Shown here: positions 1 through 5,151 of the stretch, in pieces
Numbering within the stretch: position 1 is the first letter of the stretch
Layout of the letters: every line of letters begins with the position of its first letter
Assembly (NCBI GenBank): GCA_016935885.1
Contig: JAFGQA010000073.1
Location: 1 to 5,151 of the forward strand
From: Phycisphaerae bacterium
GTDB taxonomy: Bacteria > Planctomycetota > Phycisphaerae > UBA1845 > UTPLA1
Direction: 5' to 3'
DNA: 5,151 bases
Notes under the pieces: generated by a model
The model's database searches: none
Told to the model about the DNA's origin: nothing
What the model saw: only the letters and a program-made list of their open reading frames with translations
Position numbers and translations under genes: made by a program

Positions 1-1326
1 CTCAACGGCCTTCAGTCGGCCTTCGCCGACCGGGGATTAATCATCATTGGCATGGCCAACGATCCGCCCGAGAAGGTCGCGAGCTTCACTAGGCGCTTCA
101 ACGTCTGCTATGCCGTCTGCATCGGCGAGGGCTTCGACAACAACCCAAACGCAAAGACGATTCCGTATGCAGTCCTGATCAGCCCGACCGGCGAGGTTGT
201 TTGGCAGGGCAATGGAGCGGAGGTACGTGAGCCGCTGGCGAAGATGATGAAGACGGTGAAGGCGGCCTCGTATCCCAAGCTCCTTGCGCTGGGCCAGACG
301 CGCGGCAACCTGGCAAAGCGCCCGGCCTTTGCCGAGCCGTACGACTCGGCGAATTTGAAGATCAAGCTCGACGCGATCCTGGCGCGGGTGCAGACGGCCG
401 ACGCGGCCGATTGCGATGCGATCTCCGAGTTCTTCTGGCAGAACCTGCCGCGCGATGACTGGCCCGGCGACCGGGCCGTGCGTCTCGAGGTGATCCAGGC
501 CCTGTATGATATCTGGTATGAGCTCAAGGAGAGCGATAACCCAGTAGATAATCCAACACTGGAGGAGGCCATACGACAGGAGATACTGCGGCAACTCGCC
601 TACGTGGTGGCCTCCGAGGACGACGAGGCTAGATGGTGGAGAGGTCTTATCGCTCGCTTCACTGGTTTCATGTCGAAGCCGGACGACCCGCGAGCCATCA
701 GGCTGCTCGAGCAAATGGTTGAGACCGAGCCCGACCCTTGGCTCAAGCGGTCAGCCGAAAATGCTCTAGAGGCGGTCGACTCCACAAGAGAACCCCCGCC
801 CAAACCCCCTTCCAAGCTGGACGCAGGCTTTGACCGGTACATTGAGTGCCGGCGCAGTTGGAAGACGAAGCTGCTGGGCTACCCGAAGGAATTCAAGCCT
901 TACGTGGAATACGAAGCCACCTTGAAGGAGTTACTCTCCGGCCCGATCACGGCTGCGACCATCCAGCGGCTGGCAGATGACTACAAACGGCACGACACGA
1001 ACAGCACGAGCGACCTGATGATCCGATACGAGATTCTGGAGCAGGCGAAGGCCGTGCCGAACCAGTACCACCTTTCGGAGGATCTCAGAGAAGCCTTCCA
1101 AGAGATGTTCTTCGCAATCATGCGGCAACGAGAGGATGACTGGTACCTGCGGGACCAGGCAGTGTATGCGCTATGCGGCGTTGGTGGAGTCGGCCACGAC
1201 CTGCTCGACCGACAGGAACAATTGAAAGCCATCGACGCGTTGCTGGCAAAGGAGGACATCAGGGACAATCGCCGCCTGCTGGAGTCGTGGAAGTACCACC
1301 TGACACGACCGGAGCAGGGCGAGTAG
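1..1326 (+). CDS. Thioredoxin-like (TlpA/AhpC-type) protein with long C-terminal helical region, 5'-truncated
   Basis: The reading frame is open from base 1, so the gene begins upstream of the window. The ATG at 52 is internal, because the residues encoded before it (LNGLQSAFADRGLIIIG) continue a thioredoxin-fold helix and strand. The 441 visible residues end at TAG 1324-1326. Residues 1 to about 75 resemble the second half of a TlpA/redoxin domain: a strand LIIIG, then KTIPYAVLISPTGEVVWQG, where Pro55 would be the cis-proline facing the active site. The catalytic CxxC, if present, lies upstream and cannot be judged. The remaining ~360 residues are mostly helical and charged, split by a proline-rich linker (REPPPKPPSKL, about 263-273). 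Stretches such as DPWLKRSAENALEAV and DDWYLRDQAVYALCGVG look faintly HEAT-like. The redox fold is fairly clear; substrate and role are unknown. It is separated from etfA by 363 bases and need not be functionally linked to it. Confidence 0.75.
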   Translation, partial: LNGLQSAFADRGLIIIGMANDPPEKVASFTRRFNVCYAVCIGEGFDNNPNAKTIPYAVLISPTGEVVWQGNGAEVREPLAKMMKTVKAASYPKLLALGQTRGNLAKRPAFAEPYDSANLKIKLDAILARVQTADAADCDAISEFFWQNLPRDDWPGDRAVRLEVIQALYDIWYELKESDNPVDNPTLEEAIRQEILRQLAYVVASEDDEARWWRGLIARFTGFMSKPDDPRAIRLLEQMVETEPDPWLKRSAENALEAVDSTREPPPKPPSKLDAGFDRYIECRRSWKTKLLGYPKEFKPYVEYEATLKELLSGPITAATIQRLADDYKRHDTNSTSDLMIRYEILEQAKAVPNQYHLSEDLREAFQEMFFAIMRQREDDWYLRDQAVYALCGVGGVGHDLLDRQEQLKAIDALLAKEDIRDNRRLLESWKYHLTRPEQGE

Positions 1327-1406
1327 GAGCCGCGCAGAAACAACTTAAACGGCTGACCCGCCTGCCTGCACACCGTCTCCGTGGTGTCAGGTGGTCGGCT
1401 GATGCC

Positions 1407-1425
1407 CTCCACCAGAGCGGTGGGG
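1407..1425. repeat. Inverted repeat, 7-bp stem and 5-base loop
   Basis: CTCCACC (1407-1413) pairs with GGTGGGG (1419-1425) around the loop AGAGC, with one G-T pair. It lies about 80 bases after the stop of the thioredoxin-like gene. There is no T-tract after it, so termination is not indicated. It may be part of a structured transcript or a chance hairpin in GC-rich DNA. Confidence 0.35.
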
Positions 1426-1514
1426 CGATACGCGTTCATGTCCATGTCATCGGCAAAGGTCCAGGAAAATCGGCAGTACCAGCCGGCGTGCACGACCTTC
1501 ATCTGAACCCTATG

Positions 1515-1568
1515 TCGGAAACGTCCGAGAATCATCCTGCCATGCAGGTGCATGTGCTGACCTGTCAG
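1515..1568. repeat. Cluster of short palindromes upstream of etfA
   Basis: Four perfect inverted repeats lie within 54 bases. They are TCGGA-AACG-TCCGA (1515-1528), CCTGC-CAT-GCAGG (1536-1548), CATGCA-GG-TGCATG (1541-1554) and CTGAC-CT-GTCAG (1557-1568). The second and third overlap and are mutually exclusive as hairpins. The cluster sits 122-175 bases before the etfA start, where operators or a leader structure could lie. No known regulator site is recognised, and individual 5-bp stems are common by chance. Confidence 0.35.
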
Positions 1569-1680
1569 CCTGGTGGTGGAGGCGTGCGGAGTATGCTAAG
1601 TTATCTGGTCCGTCCGGGTCTCGACGGCCTCGGGTGGAGGGGGCGCAGCGAGTGGTCATTGTGAACTTGTAGGCGCAAGC

Positions 1681-1685
1681 GAGGG
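1681..1685 (+). promoter_or_regulatory. Ribosome binding site of etfA
   Basis: GAGGG lies four bases before the ATG at 1690, with the GAGG core five bases away. This is a good match to the anti-Shine-Dalgarno sequence and supports this start, which also agrees with the typical EtfA N-terminus (a short MxxxVLVFVE strand). Confidence 0.7.
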
Positions 1686-1689
1686 CAGC

Positions 1690-2676
1690 ATGACGAAGGA
1701 TGTTCTTGTTTTTGTCGAGCAGCGTGGCGGGACGATCCTGCCCGGTGGGTTGCAGGCGATTACCGCGGCGAGCGAACTGGCCGGGAAGACCGGCGGACGC
1801 GTGGTAGCCAGCTTGATCGGCCACGGCCTCGGGGCCCTGGCGGATCAGTTGGATGGCACGGGCGTTGCGGTGACATACCTGGCCGACGCCAAGCCGCTGG
1901 CCGAGTACAACGTGCTGAAATACGCCCGGTCCCTGGTGGGCATGATCGAGAAGGCAGATCCACAAATCGTGCTCATGGCTACATCGTTCATGGGGCGGGA
2001 CCTGGCCGCGCGGGTGGCGATGCGGCTGGGCGCCGGGTTGGCAACGGACTGCACCGAGTTGGACCTGAACGATTCGGGGGCGTTGGTCGTCAAGCGGGCG
2101 ATTTATGCCGGCAAGGCCTCCAACAAAGTTCACTTCAACGCGTCGAGAATCCAGATGGCTTGTGTTCGACCCAATACGTTTGCCGCGCCCGCCGGCGGCG
2201 GCGCGCAGGCCGAGCGCGTCGAGGTGCCGTTTGAGGCGGAAGGGTCCGACGACCGGCAGGTCACGAAGGAGATCGCCCGGAGCGGCAGCGGCGAGAAGGA
2301 CGTGACCGAGGCGGCGATCATCGTCAGCGGCGGCCGGAGCCTGAAGAACGAGGATAACTTCAAGATCATTGCCGATCTGGCGAACGCCCTGAACGGCGCG
2401 GTCGGCGCCAGCCGCGCGGCCTGTGACGCCGGCTATCAGCCGCACTCGAAACAGGTAGGCCTGACGGGCAAGACGGTCACGCCGCAGTTGTACATCGCCT
2501 GCGGCATCAGCGGCGCGATCCAGCACCTGGCGGGCATGCGCGGCAGCCGGCGGATCGTGGCGATCAACACGGACCCGGAGGCGCCGATCTTCAACATCGC
2601 GGATTACGGCGTCGTCGGCGACCTGTTCCAAATCGTGCCATTGCTAACCGAGGAGATCAAGCAGGCGAGGGCGTGA
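1690..2676 (+). CDS. etfA: Electron transfer flavoprotein, alpha subunit
   Basis: This is a complete 328-residue EtfA (FixB family), the normal length. EtfA pairs with EtfB in the cytoplasm and carries the FAD that shuttles electrons from acyl-CoA and other flavin dehydrogenases. The N-terminal domain (about 1-190) has the alpha/beta ETF fold, starting [14 protein letters not shown]. The C-terminal FAD domain (about 205-328) is classic: VSGGRSLK at 212-219, [11 protein letters not shown] at 239-249 with the flavin-contacting Ser241/Arg242, QVGLTGKTV at 255-263, [16 protein letters not shown] at 268-283 with His279, and [16 protein letters not shown] at 292-307. Position 258 is Leu where human ETF has Gln; I regard this as a family variant, not a defect. 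There is no N-terminal ferredoxin extension of the kind found in some EtfA proteins. Unusually, etfB is not adjacent upstream. The oxidoreductase 127 bases downstream is the likely electron acceptor. Confidence 0.96.
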   Translation: MTKDVLVFVEQRGGTILPGGLQAITAASELAGKTGGRVVASLIGHGLGALADQLDGTGVAVTYLADAKPLAEYNVLKYARSLVGMIEKADPQIVLMATSFMGRDLAARVAMRLGAGLATDCTELDLNDSGALVVKRAIYAGKASNKVHFNASRIQMACVRPNTFAAPAGGGAQAERVEVPFEAEGSDDRQVTKEIARSGSGEKDVTEAAIIVSGGRSLKNEDNFKIIADLANALNGAVGASRAACDAGYQPHSKQVGLTGKTVTPQLYIACGISGAIQHLAGMRGSRRIVAINTDPEAPIFNIADYGVVGDLFQIVPLLTEEIKQARA

Positions 2677-2803
2677 TAGGCCAACTTGGCTTGGGCTGCG
2701 CCCGATCGCGCTGTCGGGTCTGGCCGGTCCTAAGTCGACGATGGCCGGCATCCGTAGTCAGACCGTTACTTGAGCATCTTTGTCCCAATTGAGTGAAGTG
2801 GCC
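2677..2803. other. Spacer between etfA and the oxidoreductase gene, with small hairpins
   Basis: This 127-base spacer is longer than in a tightly packed operon. It holds a compact palindrome GCCAACTTGGC (2680-2690) just after the etfA stop. Two mutually exclusive hairpins follow: GGGC-TGC-GCCC (2693-2703) and CCCGA with TCGGG (2701-2705 and 2714-2718). TGGCCGG also occurs twice as a direct repeat in the spacer. No T-run follows the hairpins, so read-through from etfA is plausible, though a separate promoter cannot be excluded. Confidence 0.35.
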
Positions 2804-4939
2804 ATGAACTGGATGGCGATGACGTTGTTGTTGGTGACGCTCGTCGGGCTTTTTGTGTGGCAAGCCAGGCGGCGATGGGCGCTGATGACGCTCGGGCCGA
2901 GCGAGAACCGGACGGATCAAATCGGTGAGCGACTTAAGCGGACCTGGCAATTCGCCTTTGCCCAGCAGCGCATGAGGCGGTATTGGTGGGCGGGCATCGC
3001 GCACATGGCGATCTTCTTCGGCTTCCTCGTGCTGCTGTTTCGTTCGCTGGTCCTTTTTGGGCGGGGGTACTCGGCGGAGTTCGAGTTTTGGGGGATCTTC
3101 TCGCACGAGCACGCCTTTGGCATGGCATACTCGTTTGTCAAGGACGTGTTCATCGTCCTCGTGATCCTTGGCACGCTTGTCTTCTGCTACTACCGCCTCG
3201 TCGCGAGGCTCCAGCGGATGACGCTGTCGTTCGAGGGCGCCCTGATTCTGCTCATTATCCTGACCATGATGGTCGCCGACGTGCTGTATGACGGCGCCCA
3301 CATCGTTCGGGCTGCCAACGCGATCGGCGAATCGGTTGCATTCTCGTGGGTGGAGCCCGCCGGTTCGGTCTTTGCCTTGGCCCTGCAAGGCGCCGGCGAG
3401 ACGACGCTGAAGGTCCTGTTGCACATTGGCTTCTGGACGCACGTTTCGCTTGTGCTGATCTTCCTGAACTTGCTGCCGATTTCCAAGCACTTCCACGTCA
3501 TCACGGCGATACCGAACGTCTTCACGCAGAGTCTCGCGCCGCGCGGACAACTGCCGACCGTGGAGGACATCGAGGGCAAGATCGAGCGAGAGGAGACGTT
3601 GGGCCTGGCCCGGATCGACCAGTTGACGTGGAAGGCCGTGATGGACCTGTACACCTGCACGGAGTGCGGGCGGTGCACGGAGCAGTGCCCGGCGGCGAAC
3701 ACGGGCAAGCTGCTGAGCCCGAAGCAGTTGACGCTCGATCTTCGCGATTACCTGTACAACAACGAGAAGAAACTGGTCGCGGCGAAGCACGGGCAAGCCG
3801 GTACACGCAGAGGCGCAGAGGCGCAGAGGACGCAGGGAATCGTCAATCCACAATCCCCAACCCCCAATTGTCAAACGTCAACCGTCGATCGTCCATTGTC
3901 ATCGGTGGCGGACGATCTTGTCCCGGAGTTCATCAAGCCGGAGGTGGTGTGGGCGTGCACGACGTGCGGGGCCTGCGAAACGGAGTGCCCGGTGTTCATC
4001 AAGTATGTGGACAAGATCGTGGACATCCGCCGGAACCTGGTGATGGAGCGGGCGGAGTTCCCCTCGGAGTTGCAGAACGCCTTCAAGGGCTTGGAGACCT
4101 GCGGCAATCCGTGGAGCTTCCCGGCGTCGGACCGGGCGGCGTGGACGGAGGGCCTGGACGTGCCGCTGATGGCGGAGAAAGAGGCGGCGGACGTCCTGTT
4201 CTGGGTGGGGTGCTCGGCGTCGTTTGACGATCGAGCGAAGAAGATCGCCCGCGCGATGGCGTGTCTACTAAAAGAGGCGGGCGTGGATTTTGCGATCCTC
4301 GGCGAGGAGGAGCAGTGCACCGGCGACGCGGCACGCCGGGCGGGCAACGAGTTCCTGTTCCAGATGTTGGCCCAGATGAACGTCGAGACGATGGGCAACT
4401 ACAAGTTCAACAAGATCGTGACGGTCTGTCCGCATTGCTACAACATGCTGGCGCACGAGTATCCAGACTTCGGCGGGCATTACGAAGTCGTCCACCACTC
4501 GGTGTTCCTGTCGCAACTGGTTCGCGAGGGTCGCTTGAAGCTGAAGAGACACATCAACGCGAAGGTGGCGTGGCACGATTCGTGCTATCTGGGGCGGTAC
4601 AACGAGATCTACGACGCCCCGCGCGAGACGTTGCACGCAATCCCCGGCCTGATCGTATTGGAGCCGCGGGAAACGCGCGACCGGGGGCTGTGCTGCGGTG
4701 CCGGCGGTGCGCAGATGTTCAAGGAGGAGGAGGAGGGCAAGGAGAAGGTCTACATCAAGCGCACGGGGCAATTGCTGGAGACGAGGCCGGACGCGCTGGC
4801 GTCCGCGTGCCCGTTCTGCCAACGGATGCTGCTGGACGGCCTGGCGGACATGGACCGTGAGGACGTAGCACAATTCGACATTGCGGAGCTCCTCTGGAAG
4901 GCGGTCGAGCCGGAGCCCCCAGCAAGTGGCCAAGCCTGA
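2804..4939 (+). CDS. Membrane-bound (Fe-S) oxidoreductase, probable EtfAB:quinone oxidoreductase (EMO-like; NarI-like haem b + HdrD-like domains)
   Basis: The protein has 711 residues if started at ATG 2804; an in-frame TTG at 2780 would add eight. I prefer the ATG, although its Shine-Dalgarno is weak. The N-terminal part resembles the nitrate reductase gamma (haem b) fold. Hydrophobic segments lie near 6-20, 64-84, 114-130, 144-162 and 204-224, with candidate haem ligands among His67, His101/103, His166, His207/213 and His229/231. Two [4Fe-4S] motifs follow: Cys285/288/291/295-Pro and Cys385/388/391/395-Pro. Then come two CCG domains: Cys470, Cys505, Cys542/545, and Cys594, Cys630/631, Cys669/672. 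The first has CT instead of CC at 505-506, so probably only the second holds a non-cubane cluster. By family knowledge such proteins sit in the inner membrane and move electrons from reduced EtfAB to menaquinone; the adjacent etfA supports this. Residues about 335-366 are encoded by tandem repeats. GlpC-like or HdrD-like roles with other donors are less likely alternatives. Confidence 0.9.
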   Translation: MNWMAMTLLLVTLVGLFVWQARRRWALMTLGPSENRTDQIGERLKRTWQFAFAQQRMRRYWWAGIAHMAIFFGFLVLLFRSLVLFGRGYSAEFEFWGIFSHEHAFGMAYSFVKDVFIVLVILGTLVFCYYRLVARLQRMTLSFEGALILLIILTMMVADVLYDGAHIVRAANAIGESVAFSWVEPAGSVFALALQGAGETTLKVLLHIGFWTHVSLVLIFLNLLPISKHFHVITAIPNVFTQSLAPRGQLPTVEDIEGKIEREETLGLARIDQLTWKAVMDLYTCTECGRCTEQCPAANTGKLLSPKQLTLDLRDYLYNNEKKLVAAKHGQAGTRRGAEAQRTQGIVNPQSPTPNCQTSTVDRPLSSVADDLVPEFIKPEVVWACTTCGACETECPVFIKYVDKIVDIRRNLVMERAEFPSELQNAFKGLETCGNPWSFPASDRAAWTEGLDVPLMAEKEAADVLFWVGCSASFDDRAKKIARAMACLLKEAGVDFAILGEEEQCTGDAARRAGNEFLFQMLAQMNVETMGNYKFNKIVTVCPHCYNMLAHEYPDFGGHYEVVHHSVFLSQLVREGRLKLKRHINAKVAWHDSCYLGRYNEIYDAPRETLHAIPGLIVLEPRETRDRGLCCGAGGAQMFKEEEEGKEKVYIKRTGQLLETRPDALASACPFCQRMLLDGLADMDREDVAQFDIAELLWKAVEPEPPASGQA
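3806..3837. repeat. Tandem 8-base repeat inside the oxidoreductase gene
   Basis: CGCAGAGG occurs three times without mismatch (3806-3813, 3814-3821, 3822-3829). An A and a degenerate copy, CGCAGGG (3831-3837), follow. Read on the minus strand it gives a peptide of the type LRPLRLCASA, which I recognise as common in spurious translations of intergenic repeats from many bacteria. Here it is read on the plus strand, in frame with the oxidoreductase, as RRGAEAQRTQG. Confidence 0.8.
3838..3900. repeat. Nine degenerate 7-base tandem repeats inside the oxidoreductase gene
   Basis: Starting at 3838, the sequence splits without gaps into nine heptamers: AATCGTC, AATCCAC, AATCCCC, AACCCCC, AATTGTC, AAACGTC, AACCGTC, GATCGTC and CATTGTC. 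The consensus is close to AAYCGTC/AATCCCC. The total of 63 bases is divisible by three, so the frame is kept; because 7 is not a multiple of 3, the encoded peptide (about 346-366) is not itself periodic. It directly abuts the 8-base repeat. Heptameric tandem repeats are known as a class in several bacterial groups, for example the STRR sequences of cyanobacteria. No relationship to those is claimed here. Confidence 0.8.
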
Positions 4940-4963
4940 GCCCACAACAGGAGCGACGGAAGC

Positions 4964-4981
4964 GCCCGCGTGAGCGCGGGC
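4964..4981. repeat. Perfect 7-bp hairpin after the oxidoreductase gene
   Basis: GCCCGCG (4964-4970) and CGCGGGC (4975-4981) form a perfect stem around the loop TGAG, 24 bases after the stop codon. The stem is strong enough to affect transcript stability or end processing. No T-run follows, so it is not a standard intrinsic terminator. Similar GC-rich TGAG-looped palindromes are, to my recollection, scattered in intergenic DNA of some high-GC environmental bacteria, so a dispersed repeat is an equally good explanation. Confidence 0.55.
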
Positions 4982-5071
4982 ACTAGCGGGCCCTATACTG
5001 TTATCATGAGAAACCTTCGAGATTAGCGCAGTTTAAGCTTGAGATTGCCTATGCCGCCGACGCAGATCGGA

Positions 5072-5094
5072 ACCGCGACCGTGAGGGAGCGGTC
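5072..5094. repeat. Imperfect palindrome with two alternative stems
   Basis: ACCGC (5072-5076) can pair with GCGGT (5089-5093). Alternatively, GACCG (5077-5081) can pair with CGGTC (5090-5094), leaving the loop TGAGGGAG. The two folds exclude each other. The motif CGACCGTGAGGGAGCGGTC resembles intergenic repeats I associate with planctomycete-like genomes, but this rests on memory only. It shares the GTGAG core with the hairpin at 4964-4981. Confidence 0.4.
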
Positions 5095-5151
5095 AGCGTT
5101 CACCCTTGAGGAAAGTCGGCAAAGTGGTCATCCCCGTCGGCCACAGGGGGC

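Larger units (their letters stand above)
1327..1689. other. Long intergenic region rich in short inverted repeats
   Basis: These 363 bases separate the thioredoxin-like gene from etfA. I find no recognisable gene and no trace of etfB. Open frames cross it on both strands, but their other parts are antisense or out-of-frame shadows of the flanking gene. Several short perfect inverted repeats are present: 1370-1374 with 1383-1387, 1407-1413 with 1419-1425 (one G-T pair), 1515-1519 with 1524-1528, and a nested group at 1536-1568. None is followed by a T-run, so none is a clear intrinsic terminator. A leader RNA, operator sites or a degraded element are all possible. I could not identify a convincing -35/-10 pair for etfA. 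Confidence 0.5.
4940..5151. other. Downstream intergenic region, no supported gene
   Basis: No convincing gene is seen in the last 212 bases. An ATG at 5051 stays open to the window end for 33 full codons, and a six-codon frame starts at 5006. Neither has a good ribosome binding site or a recognisable product. TATACT at 4994-4999 looks like a -10 box, but no -35 element stands at a suitable distance. Two palindromes, listed separately, are the only clear structure. Confidence 0.45.

Noticed and set aside
52..54. ATG 52 as the true start of the first gene
   Set aside because: The frame is open back to base 1, and the residues before the ATG fit the thioredoxin fold, so the gene is 5'-truncated by the window edge.
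1510..2631. Long minus-strand open frame (373 codons) opposite etfA
   Set aside because: It is antisense to a gene with unmistakable EtfA motifs. Its translation is rich in Arg, His, Gln and Val, as expected from the reverse of GC-rich coding DNA, and has no recognisable domain.
2657..3874. Long minus-strand open frame (405 codons) opposite the oxidoreductase
   Set aside because: It starts in the tandem repeat and is antisense to clear membrane and FeS coding sequence. Its composition is that of a shadow frame.
3346..4227. Plus-strand open frame in another phase within the oxidoreductase
   Set aside because: It is Gly/Arg-rich shadow translation with no motif. The cysteine motifs all lie in the 2804-4939 frame.
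4964..4981. Intrinsic terminator of the oxidoreductase gene
   Set aside because: The stem is strong but is followed by ACTAGCGGGC, not a T-run, so I list it as a palindrome only.
4994..4999. TATACT as a possible promoter -10 box
   Set aside because: No acceptable -35 hexamer lies 16-18 bases upstream, and no supported gene follows.
5107..5151. GAGGAAAGTC near the window end, resembling the first conserved region of RNase P RNA
   Set aside because: The match breaks right after AAAGTC (CGGCAA instead of CCGGGC), and no other RNase P element is visible before the window ends. I treat it as coincidence.

Overview
This 5.15 kb, GC-rich bacterial window carries three plus-strand genes: the 3' part of a thioredoxin-fold protein with a long helical tail (1-1326), a complete electron transfer flavoprotein alpha subunit, etfA (1690-2676), and a complete membrane-bound iron-sulfur oxidoreductase of the HdrD/GlpC-like class that takes electrons from Etf (2804-4939). 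The last 212 bases show no convincing gene but contain two palindromes that look like dispersed repeats. No rRNA, tRNA, CRISPR array, transposase or phage gene is visible.

The metabolic core is the etfA plus oxidoreductase pair. From knowledge of the families, acyl-CoA dehydrogenases pass electrons to the FAD of EtfAB. A membrane protein with a nitrate-reductase-gamma-like haem b domain, two [4Fe-4S] motifs and two CCG domains then passes them to the (mena)quinone pool. The oxidoreductase here has all these parts in that order. The usual partner etfB is absent: the position upstream of etfA is taken by a 363-base gap and the unrelated thioredoxin-like gene.

The most striking feature is inside the oxidoreductase gene. 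Between the two ferredoxin-type cysteine motifs, about 95 bases (3806-3900) consist of three perfect 8-base repeats followed by nine degenerate 7-base repeats. This composition is typical of intergenic repeats, yet it is read in frame and adds about 32 residues of low-complexity linker without a stop or frameshift.

The organism cannot be identified firmly. High GC, loosely spaced genes, several kinds of dispersed-looking repeats, a thioredoxin-fold protein with a large accessory domain, and an etf/membrane FeS oxidoreductase locus would fit Planctomycetota or a related environmental lineage. This is inference only.
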